Translations under genes and position numbers: made by a program | Notes under the pieces: model-generated | The model's database searches: none | The model's input: only the letters and a program-made list of their open reading frames with translations | What the model was told of the DNA's origin: nothing | In this document: piece by piece, positions 24,795-33,136 of the stretch | Position numbering within the stretch: position 1 is the first letter of the stretch | Layout of the letters: every line of letters starts with the position of its first letter | NCBI GenBank assembly: GCA_945901045.1 | Contig: CAMDKK010000046.1 | Span: forward strand, 1-33,136 | Reading direction: 5' to 3' | Source: Limnohabitans sp. Rim8 | GTDB taxonomy: Bacteria; Pseudomonadota; Gammaproteobacteria; Burkholderiales; Burkholderiaceae_C | DNA: 33,136 nucleotides

Positions 24795-27580
24795 GCAAGG
24801 TCTGCAGGTGCTATGTGAACTGCGCAGTATTTGAACTCTGGAATTTTCCCGACGGGGTCAAGGGCCGCATGGGTTAACAAATTTGCAGCCGCTTCTGCAT
24901 AGGCAAACGGGATGAATACCGCACCCTTTGGCGTGCCCTCATCTTGTCTGACCTGCAAAACAACATGCCCACGACGCGAAGTCACAGCCACCAAGTCGCC
25001 CGCTGCCACACCCAAACGCGTCATGTCCGCAGCGCACAGGCTGGCCGATGCTGCGGGCTCAAGCGCATCGAGTACCTGGGCGCGGCGAGTCATGCTGCCG
25101 GTGTGCCAATGCTCGAGTTGCCGACCCGTGATCAAGACAAAGGGAAAGTCGATGTCAGGCAGTTCTGCCGCCGTGATAATTTCCGCCGTGTGCAGCTGCA
25201 CCCGCCCATCTGGCGTTGCAAAAACATGGTCAAAAACAATGGCTTGACCTGGATCTTGAGGCGACAAACAGGGGTAAGTCACACTGGATTCGCGCAACAA
25301 ACGGCTCCAAGTGATGCCGCCAATGGCTGCGGCCATGGACTGGCGCATTTCTTCGAAGACACTGGCCACACCCTGGTCAGCGCCAGTGTAAGACCATTTC
25401 AGGCCCAAGCGCAGGGCCAAGTCTTGGATGATGCGCAGATCGGGTCGGGCTTGACCGGGAGGGTCAATCGCTTGCAAGCCCAATTGCACCATGCGATCAG
25501 TGTTGCTGACAGAGCCTGTTTTTTCAGGCCATGCGCTGGCTGGTAAGACCACATCGGCCAACCACGCGGTTTCTGTCATGAAAATATCTTGCACCACCAG
25601 ATGCGCAAGGCTGGCCAAGGCATGACGGGCATGGTTCAGGTCGGGGTCACTCATGGCCGGGTTTTCGCCCATGATGTACATGCCCCTCACCTTGTGCGGA
25701 TCGCTCTCGGGCGCCAGTGCCTTTTGCATGATTTCGACCACGGTGTAACCCGGGTCTTTGTCCAACTTGGCACCCCAGAACTTCTCAAACCAGTCGTGGG
25801 CCGACCTGTCATTGACCCGCTGGTAGTTCGGGTACATCATCGGAATCAGTCCCGCATCACTTGCGCCTTGCACGTTGTTCTGACCACGCAAGGGGTGTAA
25901 GCCGGTCCCAGGGCGACCAATTTGCCCCGTGATGCTGGCCAGCGCAATCAAACAGCGCACATTGTCGGTGCCGTGGACATGCTGGCTGACCCCCATACCC
26001 CACAAAATCATGGCGGTTTTGGCTGTGGCGTAGGCACGTGCCACTTCACGGATGGTATCGGCCGGGATGCCGCACACAAGGCTCATGGCTTCAGGCGTGA
26101 AGTGCTGCACATGGGCCTTGAGCTCCTCTGCGTTGTCTGCACGCTCTTTCAAAAAAGCTTCGTTGCAGAGGCCTTCGGTGACGATCACATTCAGCATGGC
26201 GTTCAGCAAGGCGACATCGGTGTCGGCATTGAACTGCAAAGTTCGCCAAGCATGGCGACCGATGTCGGTGATTCGAGGGTCTGCCAAAACAATGCGCGTG
26301 CCGCGTTGCGCCGCATTTTTCATCCAACTGGCAGCCACCGGGTGGTTACTGGTCGGGTTGGCGCCAATCACAAAGATCAGATCAGCCTGCGCCACATCAC
26401 GCACCGGATTGCTGACCGCACCGGAGCCCACACCCTCCAGCAAAGCCGCGACACTGGAGGCATGACACAAGCGAGTGCAATGGTCGACGTTGTTGCTGCC
26501 AAAACCGGTGCGCACCAATTTTTGAAAGAGATAAGCTTCTTCGTTGCTGCCTTTGGCAGAACCAAACCCGGCCAGCGATTTAGGACCGTACTGGTTTCGC
26601 AATCCCAGCAATCGCCCCCCCGCGATGTCCAAGGCTTCGTCCCACGTGGCTTCGCGAAAAACATCCCTCCAGTCCAGGCCTTGGCCCAGCATGGCCGGGT
26701 CTTTTGTTGCGTTGGGCTTGCGAATCAAGGGCACCGTCAAACGTTCTGGGCTGTGCACATAGTCAAAACCGAATCGACCCTTGACACACAACCGCCCTTG
26801 ATTGGCGGGGCCATCTCGACCCACAACACTGATGATTTTTTCTTCGCGCACGTTGTAAGTGATCTGGCAGCCGACCCCACAAAATGGGCATACCGAATCA
26901 ACCGCCCTGTCTACTGATTGCTTGCCAAGCTGAGTTTTCGGCATGAGCGCGCCTGTCGGGCAGGCCTGAACGCATTCACCACAAGCGACACAGGAGCTTT
27001 CACCCATGGGGTCGGCCATATCGAACACCACTTGCGTGTGCGCGCCACGGAAAGCCAGTCCAATCACATCGTTGACTTGAAGATCACGACAAGCACGCTG
27101 GCAAAGGTTGCACTGAATACAGGCATCCAAGTTCACTGCCATAGCGGGGTGCGACAGATCAGCAGGCACCGCCTCGCGTCGCAGCGCTTTGAGTTGCTCA
27201 CGCGGCAGCACATTCCGTGCCGCGGCCCATTGACTGAGCTCACCATGCGGGGCGCAGGCATCGTCTTTCAGCCATTTGAAACCCTGCTCGGGCATGTCGG
27301 CCAATAACAATTCCAGCACCATGTTTTGACTTTTGACGGCACGCGCGCTGTCGGTCTGTACCTTCATGCCTGGGCTGGCGCTTCGGCAGCAACTGGGAGC
27401 TAGGGCGCGCTCACCGTCGATTTCGACCATGCACGCGCGGCAATTGCCATCGGGCGCAAGGCCCTCCTTGTGGCAAAGGTGCGGGATCTGAATGCCCAGA
27501 TCTTTGGCGATGCTGAAAATGCTTTTGCCAGCAGGTGCTTGCACTTGCTGGCCGTTGAGACTGAACTCGAAGCTGCTCAT
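24791..27580 (-). CDS. fdsA: NAD-dependent formate dehydrogenase catalytic subunit (Mo/W)
   Basis: Cytoplasmic formate oxidation with electrons passed to the NAD-reducing subunit. 929 residues from ATG 27580, which overlaps the fdsB TGA (ATGA). Longer frames upstream are antisense-like translations of fdsB. Order of domains: [2Fe-2S] NuoG-type ferredoxin (C36, C47, C50, C64), two [4Fe-4S] sites (C154/C157/C160/C164 and C197/C200/C203/C207), catalytic-domain cluster (C231/C234/C238/C265), and metal ligand Cys372 in DHCTRLCHASS. No Tat signal. The size and pairing fit FDH1 of Methylorubrum (fdh1A) and FdsA of Cupriavidus. I do not see the HxxxCxxC-type extra cluster that some NuoG relatives carry between residues 95 and 120. 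Confidence 0.96.
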   Translation of the reverse strand: MSSFEFSLNGQQVQAPAGKSIFSIAKDLGIQIPHLCHKEGLAPDGNCRACMVEIDGERALAPSCCRSASPGMKVQTDSARAVKSQNMVLELLLADMPEQGFKWLKDDACAPHGELSQWAAARNVLPREQLKALRREAVPADLSHPAMAVNLDACIQCNLCQRACRDLQVNDVIGLAFRGAHTQVVFDMADPMGESSCVACGECVQACPTGALMPKTQLGKQSVDRAVDSVCPFCGVGCQITYNVREEKIISVVGRDGPANQGRLCVKGRFGFDYVHSPERLTVPLIRKPNATKDPAMLGQGLDWRDVFREATWDEALDIAGGRLLGLRNQYGPKSLAGFGSAKGSNEEAYLFQKLVRTGFGSNNVDHCTRLCHASSVAALLEGVGSGAVSNPVRDVAQADLIFVIGANPTSNHPVAASWMKNAAQRGTRIVLADPRITDIGRHAWRTLQFNADTDVALLNAMLNVIVTEGLCNEAFLKERADNAEELKAHVQHFTPEAMSLVCGIPADTIREVARAYATAKTAMILWGMGVSQHVHGTDNVRCLIALASITGQIGRPGTGLHPLRGQNNVQGASDAGLIPMMYPNYQRVNDRSAHDWFEKFWGAKLDKDPGYTVVEIMQKALAPESDPHKVRGMYIMGENPAMSDPDLNHARHALASLAHLVVQDIFMTETAWLADVVLPASAWPEKTGSVSNTDRMVQLGLQAIDPPGQARPDLRIIQDLALRLGLKWSYTGADQGVASVFEEMRQSMAAAIGGITWSRLLRESSVTYPCLSPQDPGQAIVFDHVFATPDGRVQLHTAEIITAAELPDIDFPFVLITGRQLEHWHTGSMTRRAQVLDALEPAASASLCAADMTRLGVAAGDLVAVTSRRGHVVLQVRQDEGTPKGAVFIPFAYAEAAANLLTHAALDPVGKIPEFKYCAVHIAPADLA

Positions 27581-29301
27581 GGCCTGCCCACTTCGTGCGC
27601 AAAGTAGTCCAACACACAGCGGATCGGATTCGGTGCGGCCTGACCCAGACCGCAGATCGACGCGTCGCCCATCACCTGGGCCAGGTCTTGCAAAGTGTCT
27701 GCGTCCCACAAAGCTTGCGCCATGAGTTGCGCCGCCTTGTCGGTACCGACGCGGCACGGCGTGCACTGACCACAGCTTTCATGGGCAAAAAATCGCATCA
27801 CATTCAGCGCCGCCTCGCGGGCACTGTCTGATGCGCTGAGGACCACCACCGCGGCCGAGCCGATGAAACAGCCATAGGGCTGCAAGGTGTCAAAGTCCAG
27901 CGGCACATCGGCCAGACGTGCGGGCAGGATGCCGCCGCTGGCACCCCCAGGCAAGTAGGCATAAAGGGCATGGCCCTCGGCCATACCACCGCAGTACTCG
28001 TCGACCAGTTCGCGCAGCGTGATGCCTGCAGGCGCGAGTTTGACGCCCGGCACTTTAACGCGGCCGCTCACACTGAAGCGGCGCAAGCCCTTGCGGCCAT
28101 GGCGACCTTGGGCGGCAAAACTTTCTGCGCCTTGCTCGATCAATTCGCGAATCCAGTACAAGGTCTCGAAGTTATGCGCCAGCGTAGGTCGGCCAAACAA
28201 TCCAACTTCAGCAATGTAGGGCGGACGCAGGCGCGGCACCCCACGCTTGCCTTCAATGCTTTCTATCATGGCCGACTCTTCGCCGCAAATGTAGGCCCCT
28301 GCACCCCGGCGCAACTCGATGCGGGGCAAGGCACATGGCGGATCAGCCTGCAACGCAGCCAGTTCTTGCGTCAAAAGCACACGGGCTTCGTGGTATTCGT
28401 CGCGCAAGTAAATGTAGACCGCTTCACAGCCCACCACACTGGCGGCAATCAGCACACCTTCCAGAAAGCGGTGTGGGTCCCTCTCAAGGCAAATGCGGTC
28501 TTTAAAGGTGCCGGGTTCGCCCTCGTCGATGTTCACCGCCATGAGGCGCCCAGCCGGTTGGTTGCGCACGATGCGCCACTTGCGTCCAGCCGGAAAACCC
28601 GCTCCCCCCAAACCACGCAAGCCGGAAGATTCCAGCACTTGGAGGACAGATTCGGCATCGTGTTCAGCGCCAGCCACTCGCCGCGCCAATTGGTAGCCTC
28701 CCGCCTGCACATAAGCTTCAAGCCGAAGAGCCTGTGGCAAGTCAAGGGGTGTTGTTTGGTTGTCAATCACGCGCCTTGTCACTTCTTCAAGTGTGGCTCG
28801 CGGCACAGCCTGTTGCCCCACCTGCACAGCAGGCGCCTGTTCGCAGCGTCCCAAACAGGGCGCATTGACCACACTGACATCGGCTTTCATGTGCAGCTGC
28901 AATTGGTGCAGCAGTGAATTGCTTCCTGCCAGACTGCAACTCAGGCTGTCGCAGACCCTCACGGTAATGCGCGGCGCAGATTCTTCGTCTTTCAAAATTT
29001 GAAAGTGATGGTAAAAAGAAGCCACCTCAAACACCTCGACCACGGACAAGCACATTTCGGCAGCCAACGCCACGATGTGGCTTTCGAATAGAGCGTGGTA
29101 GTGGTCGTTGAGGCTGTGCAAATACTCGATCAACAGGTCGCGGCGATGACCGCCTGGGGGTGGCAGACCTGTCAATGCCCGAACCTCGGTCAGCGCCTTT
29201 TCGGTCGCTTGCCGACCTTTGAGCTGAGACCTTGGCTTGCGCAGTTGCGCCCTGACCTGCTCCAGGCCCACGCGGGTTTCAGTGGTTTTGTCGGTCTGCA
29301 T
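27577..29301 (-). CDS. fdsB: NAD-dependent formate dehydrogenase beta subunit (NuoE-NuoF fusion)
   Basis: Diaphorase part that transfers electrons from FdsA to NAD+. 574 residues from ATG 29301; a TTG at 29310 directly after the boxA stop is an alternative start. Residues 1-180 are NuoE-like with [2Fe-2S] ligands C117, C122, C149, C153 (VCDSLSCSLA, PCLGRC). Residues 200-574 are NuoF-like: glycine-rich GLRGLGGAGFPAGRKW (227-242) for NADH/FMN, EGEPGTFKDR, GAGAYICGEESAMIESIEG, and the [4Fe-4S] motif ESCGQCTPCRVG (C510/C513/C516) with C550. In Cupriavidus the two halves are separate FdsG and FdsB; the fused form is that of Methylorubrum FDH1. It lies directly after boxA with no room for a promoter in between. 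Confidence 0.95.
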   Translation of the reverse strand: MQTDKTTETRVGLEQVRAQLRKPRSQLKGRQATEKALTEVRALTGLPPPGGHRRDLLIEYLHSLNDHYHALFESHIVALAAEMCLSVVEVFEVASFYHHFQILKDEESAPRITVRVCDSLSCSLAGSNSLLHQLQLHMKADVSVVNAPCLGRCEQAPAVQVGQQAVPRATLEEVTRRVIDNQTTPLDLPQALRLEAYVQAGGYQLARRVAGAEHDAESVLQVLESSGLRGLGGAGFPAGRKWRIVRNQPAGRLMAVNIDEGEPGTFKDRICLERDPHRFLEGVLIAASVVGCEAVYIYLRDEYHEARVLLTQELAALQADPPCALPRIELRRGAGAYICGEESAMIESIEGKRGVPRLRPPYIAEVGLFGRPTLAHNFETLYWIRELIEQGAESFAAQGRHGRKGLRRFSVSGRVKVPGVKLAPAGITLRELVDEYCGGMAEGHALYAYLPGGASGGILPARLADVPLDFDTLQPYGCFIGSAAVVVLSASDSAREAALNVMRFFAHESCGQCTPCRVGTDKAAQLMAQALWDADTLQDLAQVMGDASICGLGQAAPNPIRCVLDYFAHEVGRP

Positions 29302-29310
29302 GTGCCTCAA

Positions 29311-30648
29311 TCAATAGGTTTCCAAGTGCAATCGCCCTTCTTTCTTGAGCGTACCACCGACTAAATCCCAATCCATACCTGCACGCTGTGCAATCTCTTG
29401 CAAGGCCATCACCACGCCCAATTCCATGCTCTTTAAGCCACACACATAGAAAAAAGTGTGGCTGTCTTTCAATAAAGGGGCAAGGTCTGCCGAACGGTCA
29501 CGCAGGGCATCTTGAACATAGCGCTTGGGTTGACCTGGTGTGCGGGAGTAGGCGAATTCGATATCAATGAAATCTTTGGGCAAATTTTGCAACGGACCAA
29601 AGTAAGGCAACTCTTGCTGAGTACGGGCGCCAAAGAACAGCATCAATTTGCCACCTTCAAACTTGCCACTGGCCCGCTGGCGGCGACGCCATTCGGTCAT
29701 GGCCCGCATGGGGGCAGAACCTGTACCCGTGCAAATCATCACGATGTTGGATTTGGGGTGGTTCGGCATCAAGAAGCTGGCACCGAAAGGCCCAATCACC
29801 TGGACTTTATCGCCGACTTGCAAGTCGCACATGTAATTGGAGCCCACACCGCGCACGGGCTGGCCGTCGTGGTCTTCGAGCACACGCTTGATGGTCAGGG
29901 ACAAGTTGTTGTAGCCAGGTCTTTCTCCGTTGCGCGGACTGGCAATGGAGTATTGGCGTGCATGGTGCGCCTTGCCGTTGGCATCCATGCCAGGCGGCAC
30001 GATACCGATCGACTGCCCTTCGAGGACGGGGAATGGCATGTGACCGAAATCGAGCACGATGTGGTGCGTGTCGTAGTCTTGCTGCCCTTGCTGTTTGCCC
30101 ACTTCGGTCACGCGCGCATTGCCGGTCACAGTCGCGGTGATGGTTTTTTCAGCGGCCTTGGGACCATACAGGTTGGTGTACACATGGGCTGCAGACCAAG
30201 GCGGGATGCTGGCACCCCATGAGGCTGAGGGGGTTTCCGAAACCACGGCGGTGTTTGGAAGGGAGGCCAATGAAGCGGTAGCCTCATGCGAGGCTAGGGT
30301 CGATTGCAATGCGGCGTCTGCGCCACCTGCAGCCGCGAGCTCTTCTGGGCTGAGCTCTTCTGGGCTGAGCTCTTCTGGGCTGAGCTCGGCGGGCAATTCA
30401 AACCAAGTCAATTGTTCTTCAATGCTGTAGGCCTTGGCCTTGGGCACCATGCGCCAGTTGTCAATGGAGCCGGTAGGGCATGGGGCGATGCAGTCCATGC
30501 AGAGGTTGCAAATATCAGCCTTGACGACGTAGTTCATCGAGTCATGGGTGATGGCACCGACAGGGCAGATGGCTTCGCAGGTGTTGCAGCGGATGCAGAT
30601 TTCGGGGTCGATGACGTGCTGTTTGATGACGATGGTGTCGGTGCTCAT
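29311..30648 (-). CDS. boxA: Benzoyl-CoA epoxidase reductase component
   Basis: 445 residues. BoxA takes electrons from NADPH and passes them to BoxB, which epoxidises benzoyl-CoA. The N-terminus has two ferredoxin sites (C18/C21/C24/C28 and C47/C50/C53/C57). The C-terminal half is an FNR-type reductase with FAD-binding [13 protein letters not shown], the nucleotide motif [12 protein letters not shown] and [14 protein letters not shown] near the end. Between them an Ala/Ser/Pro linker of about 90 residues begins with a triple SPEEL repeat (residues 90-104). The start is ATG 30648 with a weak A-rich leader. It is 98 bases after boxB and directly followed by fdsB. Confidence 0.96.
   Translation of the reverse strand: MSTDTIVIKQHVIDPEICIRCNTCEAICPVGAITHDSMNYVVKADICNLCMDCIAPCPTGSIDNWRMVPKAKAYSIEEQLTWFELPAELSPEELSPEELSPEELAAAGGADAALQSTLASHEATASLASLPNTAVVSETPSASWGASIPPWSAAHVYTNLYGPKAAEKTITATVTGNARVTEVGKQQGQQDYDTHHIVLDFGHMPFPVLEGQSIGIVPPGMDANGKAHHARQYSIASPRNGERPGYNNLSLTIKRVLEDHDGQPVRGVGSNYMCDLQVGDKVQVIGPFGASFLMPNHPKSNIVMICTGTGSAPMRAMTEWRRRQRASGKFEGGKLMLFFGARTQQELPYFGPLQNLPKDFIDIEFAYSRTPGQPKRYVQDALRDRSADLAPLLKDSHTFFYVCGLKSMELGVVMALQEIAQRAGMDWDLVGGTLKKEGRLHLETY
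30337..30387 (-). repeat. 15-bp tandem repeat in the boxA linker
   Basis: The + strand unit GAGCTCTTCTGGGCT occurs three times (30337-30351, 30352-30366, 30367-30381), then GAGCTC at 30382-30387. It encodes three copies of SPEEL between the ferredoxin and FNR domains. It keeps the frame. Identical units suggest recent slippage. Confidence 0.9.
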
Positions 30649-30746
30649 GGCATGGCTTTCATTTGTTTCTTCAGCGTTTGTGCATGCGCTGGCAGTCTAA
30701 CGGCAAACAAGCGGCTTGCGCCGCACCATGCAGTTGACTCAGAACA

Positions 30747-32174
<1,428 letters not shown>

Positions 32175-32236
32175 GCTGTTCTCCTGGTGTTTATAAATCG
32201 GTTTGGGACGAAGCTGAAGCGCTGGCCACAATGTAT

Positions 32237-33136
32237 TCAGACTCGGTTCAAGTCAAATTGGACTTTTTCGCCCTTGCCATAGACCTTCAAAGCGCCTTTT
32301 TCTCCGACGGCGTTGGGTCGCTGGAAGATCCAGTTTTGCCAAGCGGTCAAACGACCAAAGATGCGGGTGGCCATGTTTTCTTTTTGCGCAAAGCGAAGAT
32401 TGGCTTCGAGGCCCGTGAGGGCGTCGGGCGACATGGACGAACGCTCTTCCAAAGCCAAACGGATTTCGTCAGCCCAGTCGATGTCGTCCGGCGCTGCGGT
32501 GACCAGGCCCAGAGCCAAGGCCGCGTTGGCGTCCAAAGGCTTGCCGATGGCGCCCCGTGCAGCCTCCATGGCGGGCTCTTCTTCATAAAAGCGGCGCTGC
32601 AGGCGCGTCTGGTCGTTGACCATGGGGAAGAAACCGAAGTTCATTTCGCTCAACTGGATCTTGGGGGCCTTGGCTTCGTCATCCGGCAGGGCCAGCATGT
32701 AAACGCGGTCGCCGCAAAACGCCAGTTCAGCGAGTGTGCCGACAAAACAAGTCCCTTCTTCAACCAAGGCAAACAGGCTGCGCGAGGTCACGTCCATGCG
32801 GGCCAGCGTGCGGCGCAGGTGGCCGATGGTCTCACGCACGAACCAGTGGTCCTTGTGGGCCAACAGTGCAGCGTCACAGGCCAGCACAGCGGCGGCATCG
32901 CCGGCCGTCTTGATGACCCAAGTGCCGATGTCGAGTTCGTTGGTGCGCATGTGCAAAATGGCGTCGTCCAGTTCGCGCACCATCTGCAGGGGCCACCAGT
33001 TCATGCCTGCGGCTTCGATGCCAGCGATGTCGGCGGGCTGCGCCGTGGCAGGCGCCTTGACGGTGAAGGTGGCGATGCGCTTGGCGCGGTCGATCTCCAC
33101 GGTGACATTGGTGTAGCTCAGGCTTTCAGCGGCGAT
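32237..33136 (-). CDS. boxC: 2,3-epoxybenzoyl-CoA dihydrolase (partial, N-terminus beyond window)
   Basis: The frame is open from the window edge to the TGA at 32237, 299 codons, about the C-terminal half of the roughly 550-residue BoxC. BoxC hydrolyses the epoxide and opens the ring to 3,4-dehydroadipyl-CoA semialdehyde, releasing one formate. It belongs to the crotonase family by descent. Visible stretches include GTWVIKTAGDAAAVLACDAALLA, LFALVEEGTCFVGTLAELAFCGDRVYML, and AWQNWIFQRPNAVG near the C-terminus. A GTG at 33100 is inside the gene and not the start. It is the first of three box genes in the window, in the usual order C-B-A of the downstream part of box operons. Confidence 0.95.
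   Translation of the reverse strand: MAAESLSYTNVTVEIDRAKRIATFTVKAPATAQPADIAGIEAAGMNWWPLQMVRELDDAILHMRTNELDIGTWVIKTAGDAAAVLACDAALLAHKDHWFVRETIGHLRRTLARMDVTSRSLFALVEEGTCFVGTLAELAFCGDRVYMLALPDDEAKAPKIQLSEMNFGFFPMVNDQTRLQRRFYEEEPAMEAARGAIGKPLDANAALALGLVTAAPDDIDWADEIRLALEERSSMSPDALTGLEANLRFAQKENMATRIFGRLTAWQNWIFQRPNAVGEKGALKVYGKGEKVQFDLNRV

Noticed and set aside
25922-26917. Long + strand open frame opposite fdsA
   Set aside because: Antisense to the clearly coding catalytic subunit, no ribosome binding site and no recognisable protein features.
27581-27766. Upstream extension of fdsA
   Set aside because: The added residues are an out-of-frame reading of fdsB; the ATG at 27580 gives the family N-terminus and an ATGA overlap.

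Overview
The window looks like a chromosomal segment of a betaproteobacterium, most likely a Burkholderiales / Comamonadaceae-type freshwater aerobe. This is inferred from the gene content: a Bug-type tricarboxylate receptor next to an IclR regulator, the aerobic box pathway for benzoyl-CoA, an fdh cluster with DUF3305/DUF3306, and the fkpB-ispH pair. No taxonomic marker RNA is present, so the genus is not settled.

Left end (1-3000): the tail of an unknown gene and a complete SNF2-type helicase, translationally coupled on the + strand. Both have visibly lower GC than the core genes. They sit just beyond the 3' end of tRNA-Ser(CGA), which looks like the edge of a possible defence-type island. 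Housekeeping block (3150-6890): serS and its tRNA-Ser with a shared terminator, fkpB-ispH on the - strand, and radC divergent from them. Next (6945-10448) is a lower-GC catabolic-looking cassette: an LLM flavin monooxygenase, a cupin protein and a Bug solute receptor on the - strand, divergent from an IclR regulator across a strong palindromic operator. Then come a Smr-domain nuclease-like protein (+), and a truncated haemoglobin with a large FtsX-type permease (-).

Right half (14199-33136), all on the - strand and so transcribed right to left: boxC (cut by the window end), boxB, boxA, then an NAD-dependent cytoplasmic formate dehydrogenase (a fused NuoE/NuoF-type subunit plus the Mo/W subunit), DUF3305, DUF3306, a large multi-[4Fe-4S] protein, a TorD-family chaperone, a small Tat-signal protein, the periplasmic formate dehydrogenase fdhA-fdhB, a small lipoprotein, the cytochrome b subunit fdhC, a small secreted Ala/Pro-rich protein and fdhD. 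Many of these genes overlap by 4 to 74 bases.

The unifying idea is biochemical. BoxC releases one formate per benzoyl-CoA, and the genes directly downstream encode two different formate dehydrogenases. One makes NADH in the cytoplasm; the other feeds the membrane quinone pool. The locus therefore reads as an aromatic-ring-opening module joined to a formate-energy-recovery module, with several proteins of unknown role (DUF3305, DUF3306, the multi-cluster Fe-S protein, two small exported proteins) embedded in it.
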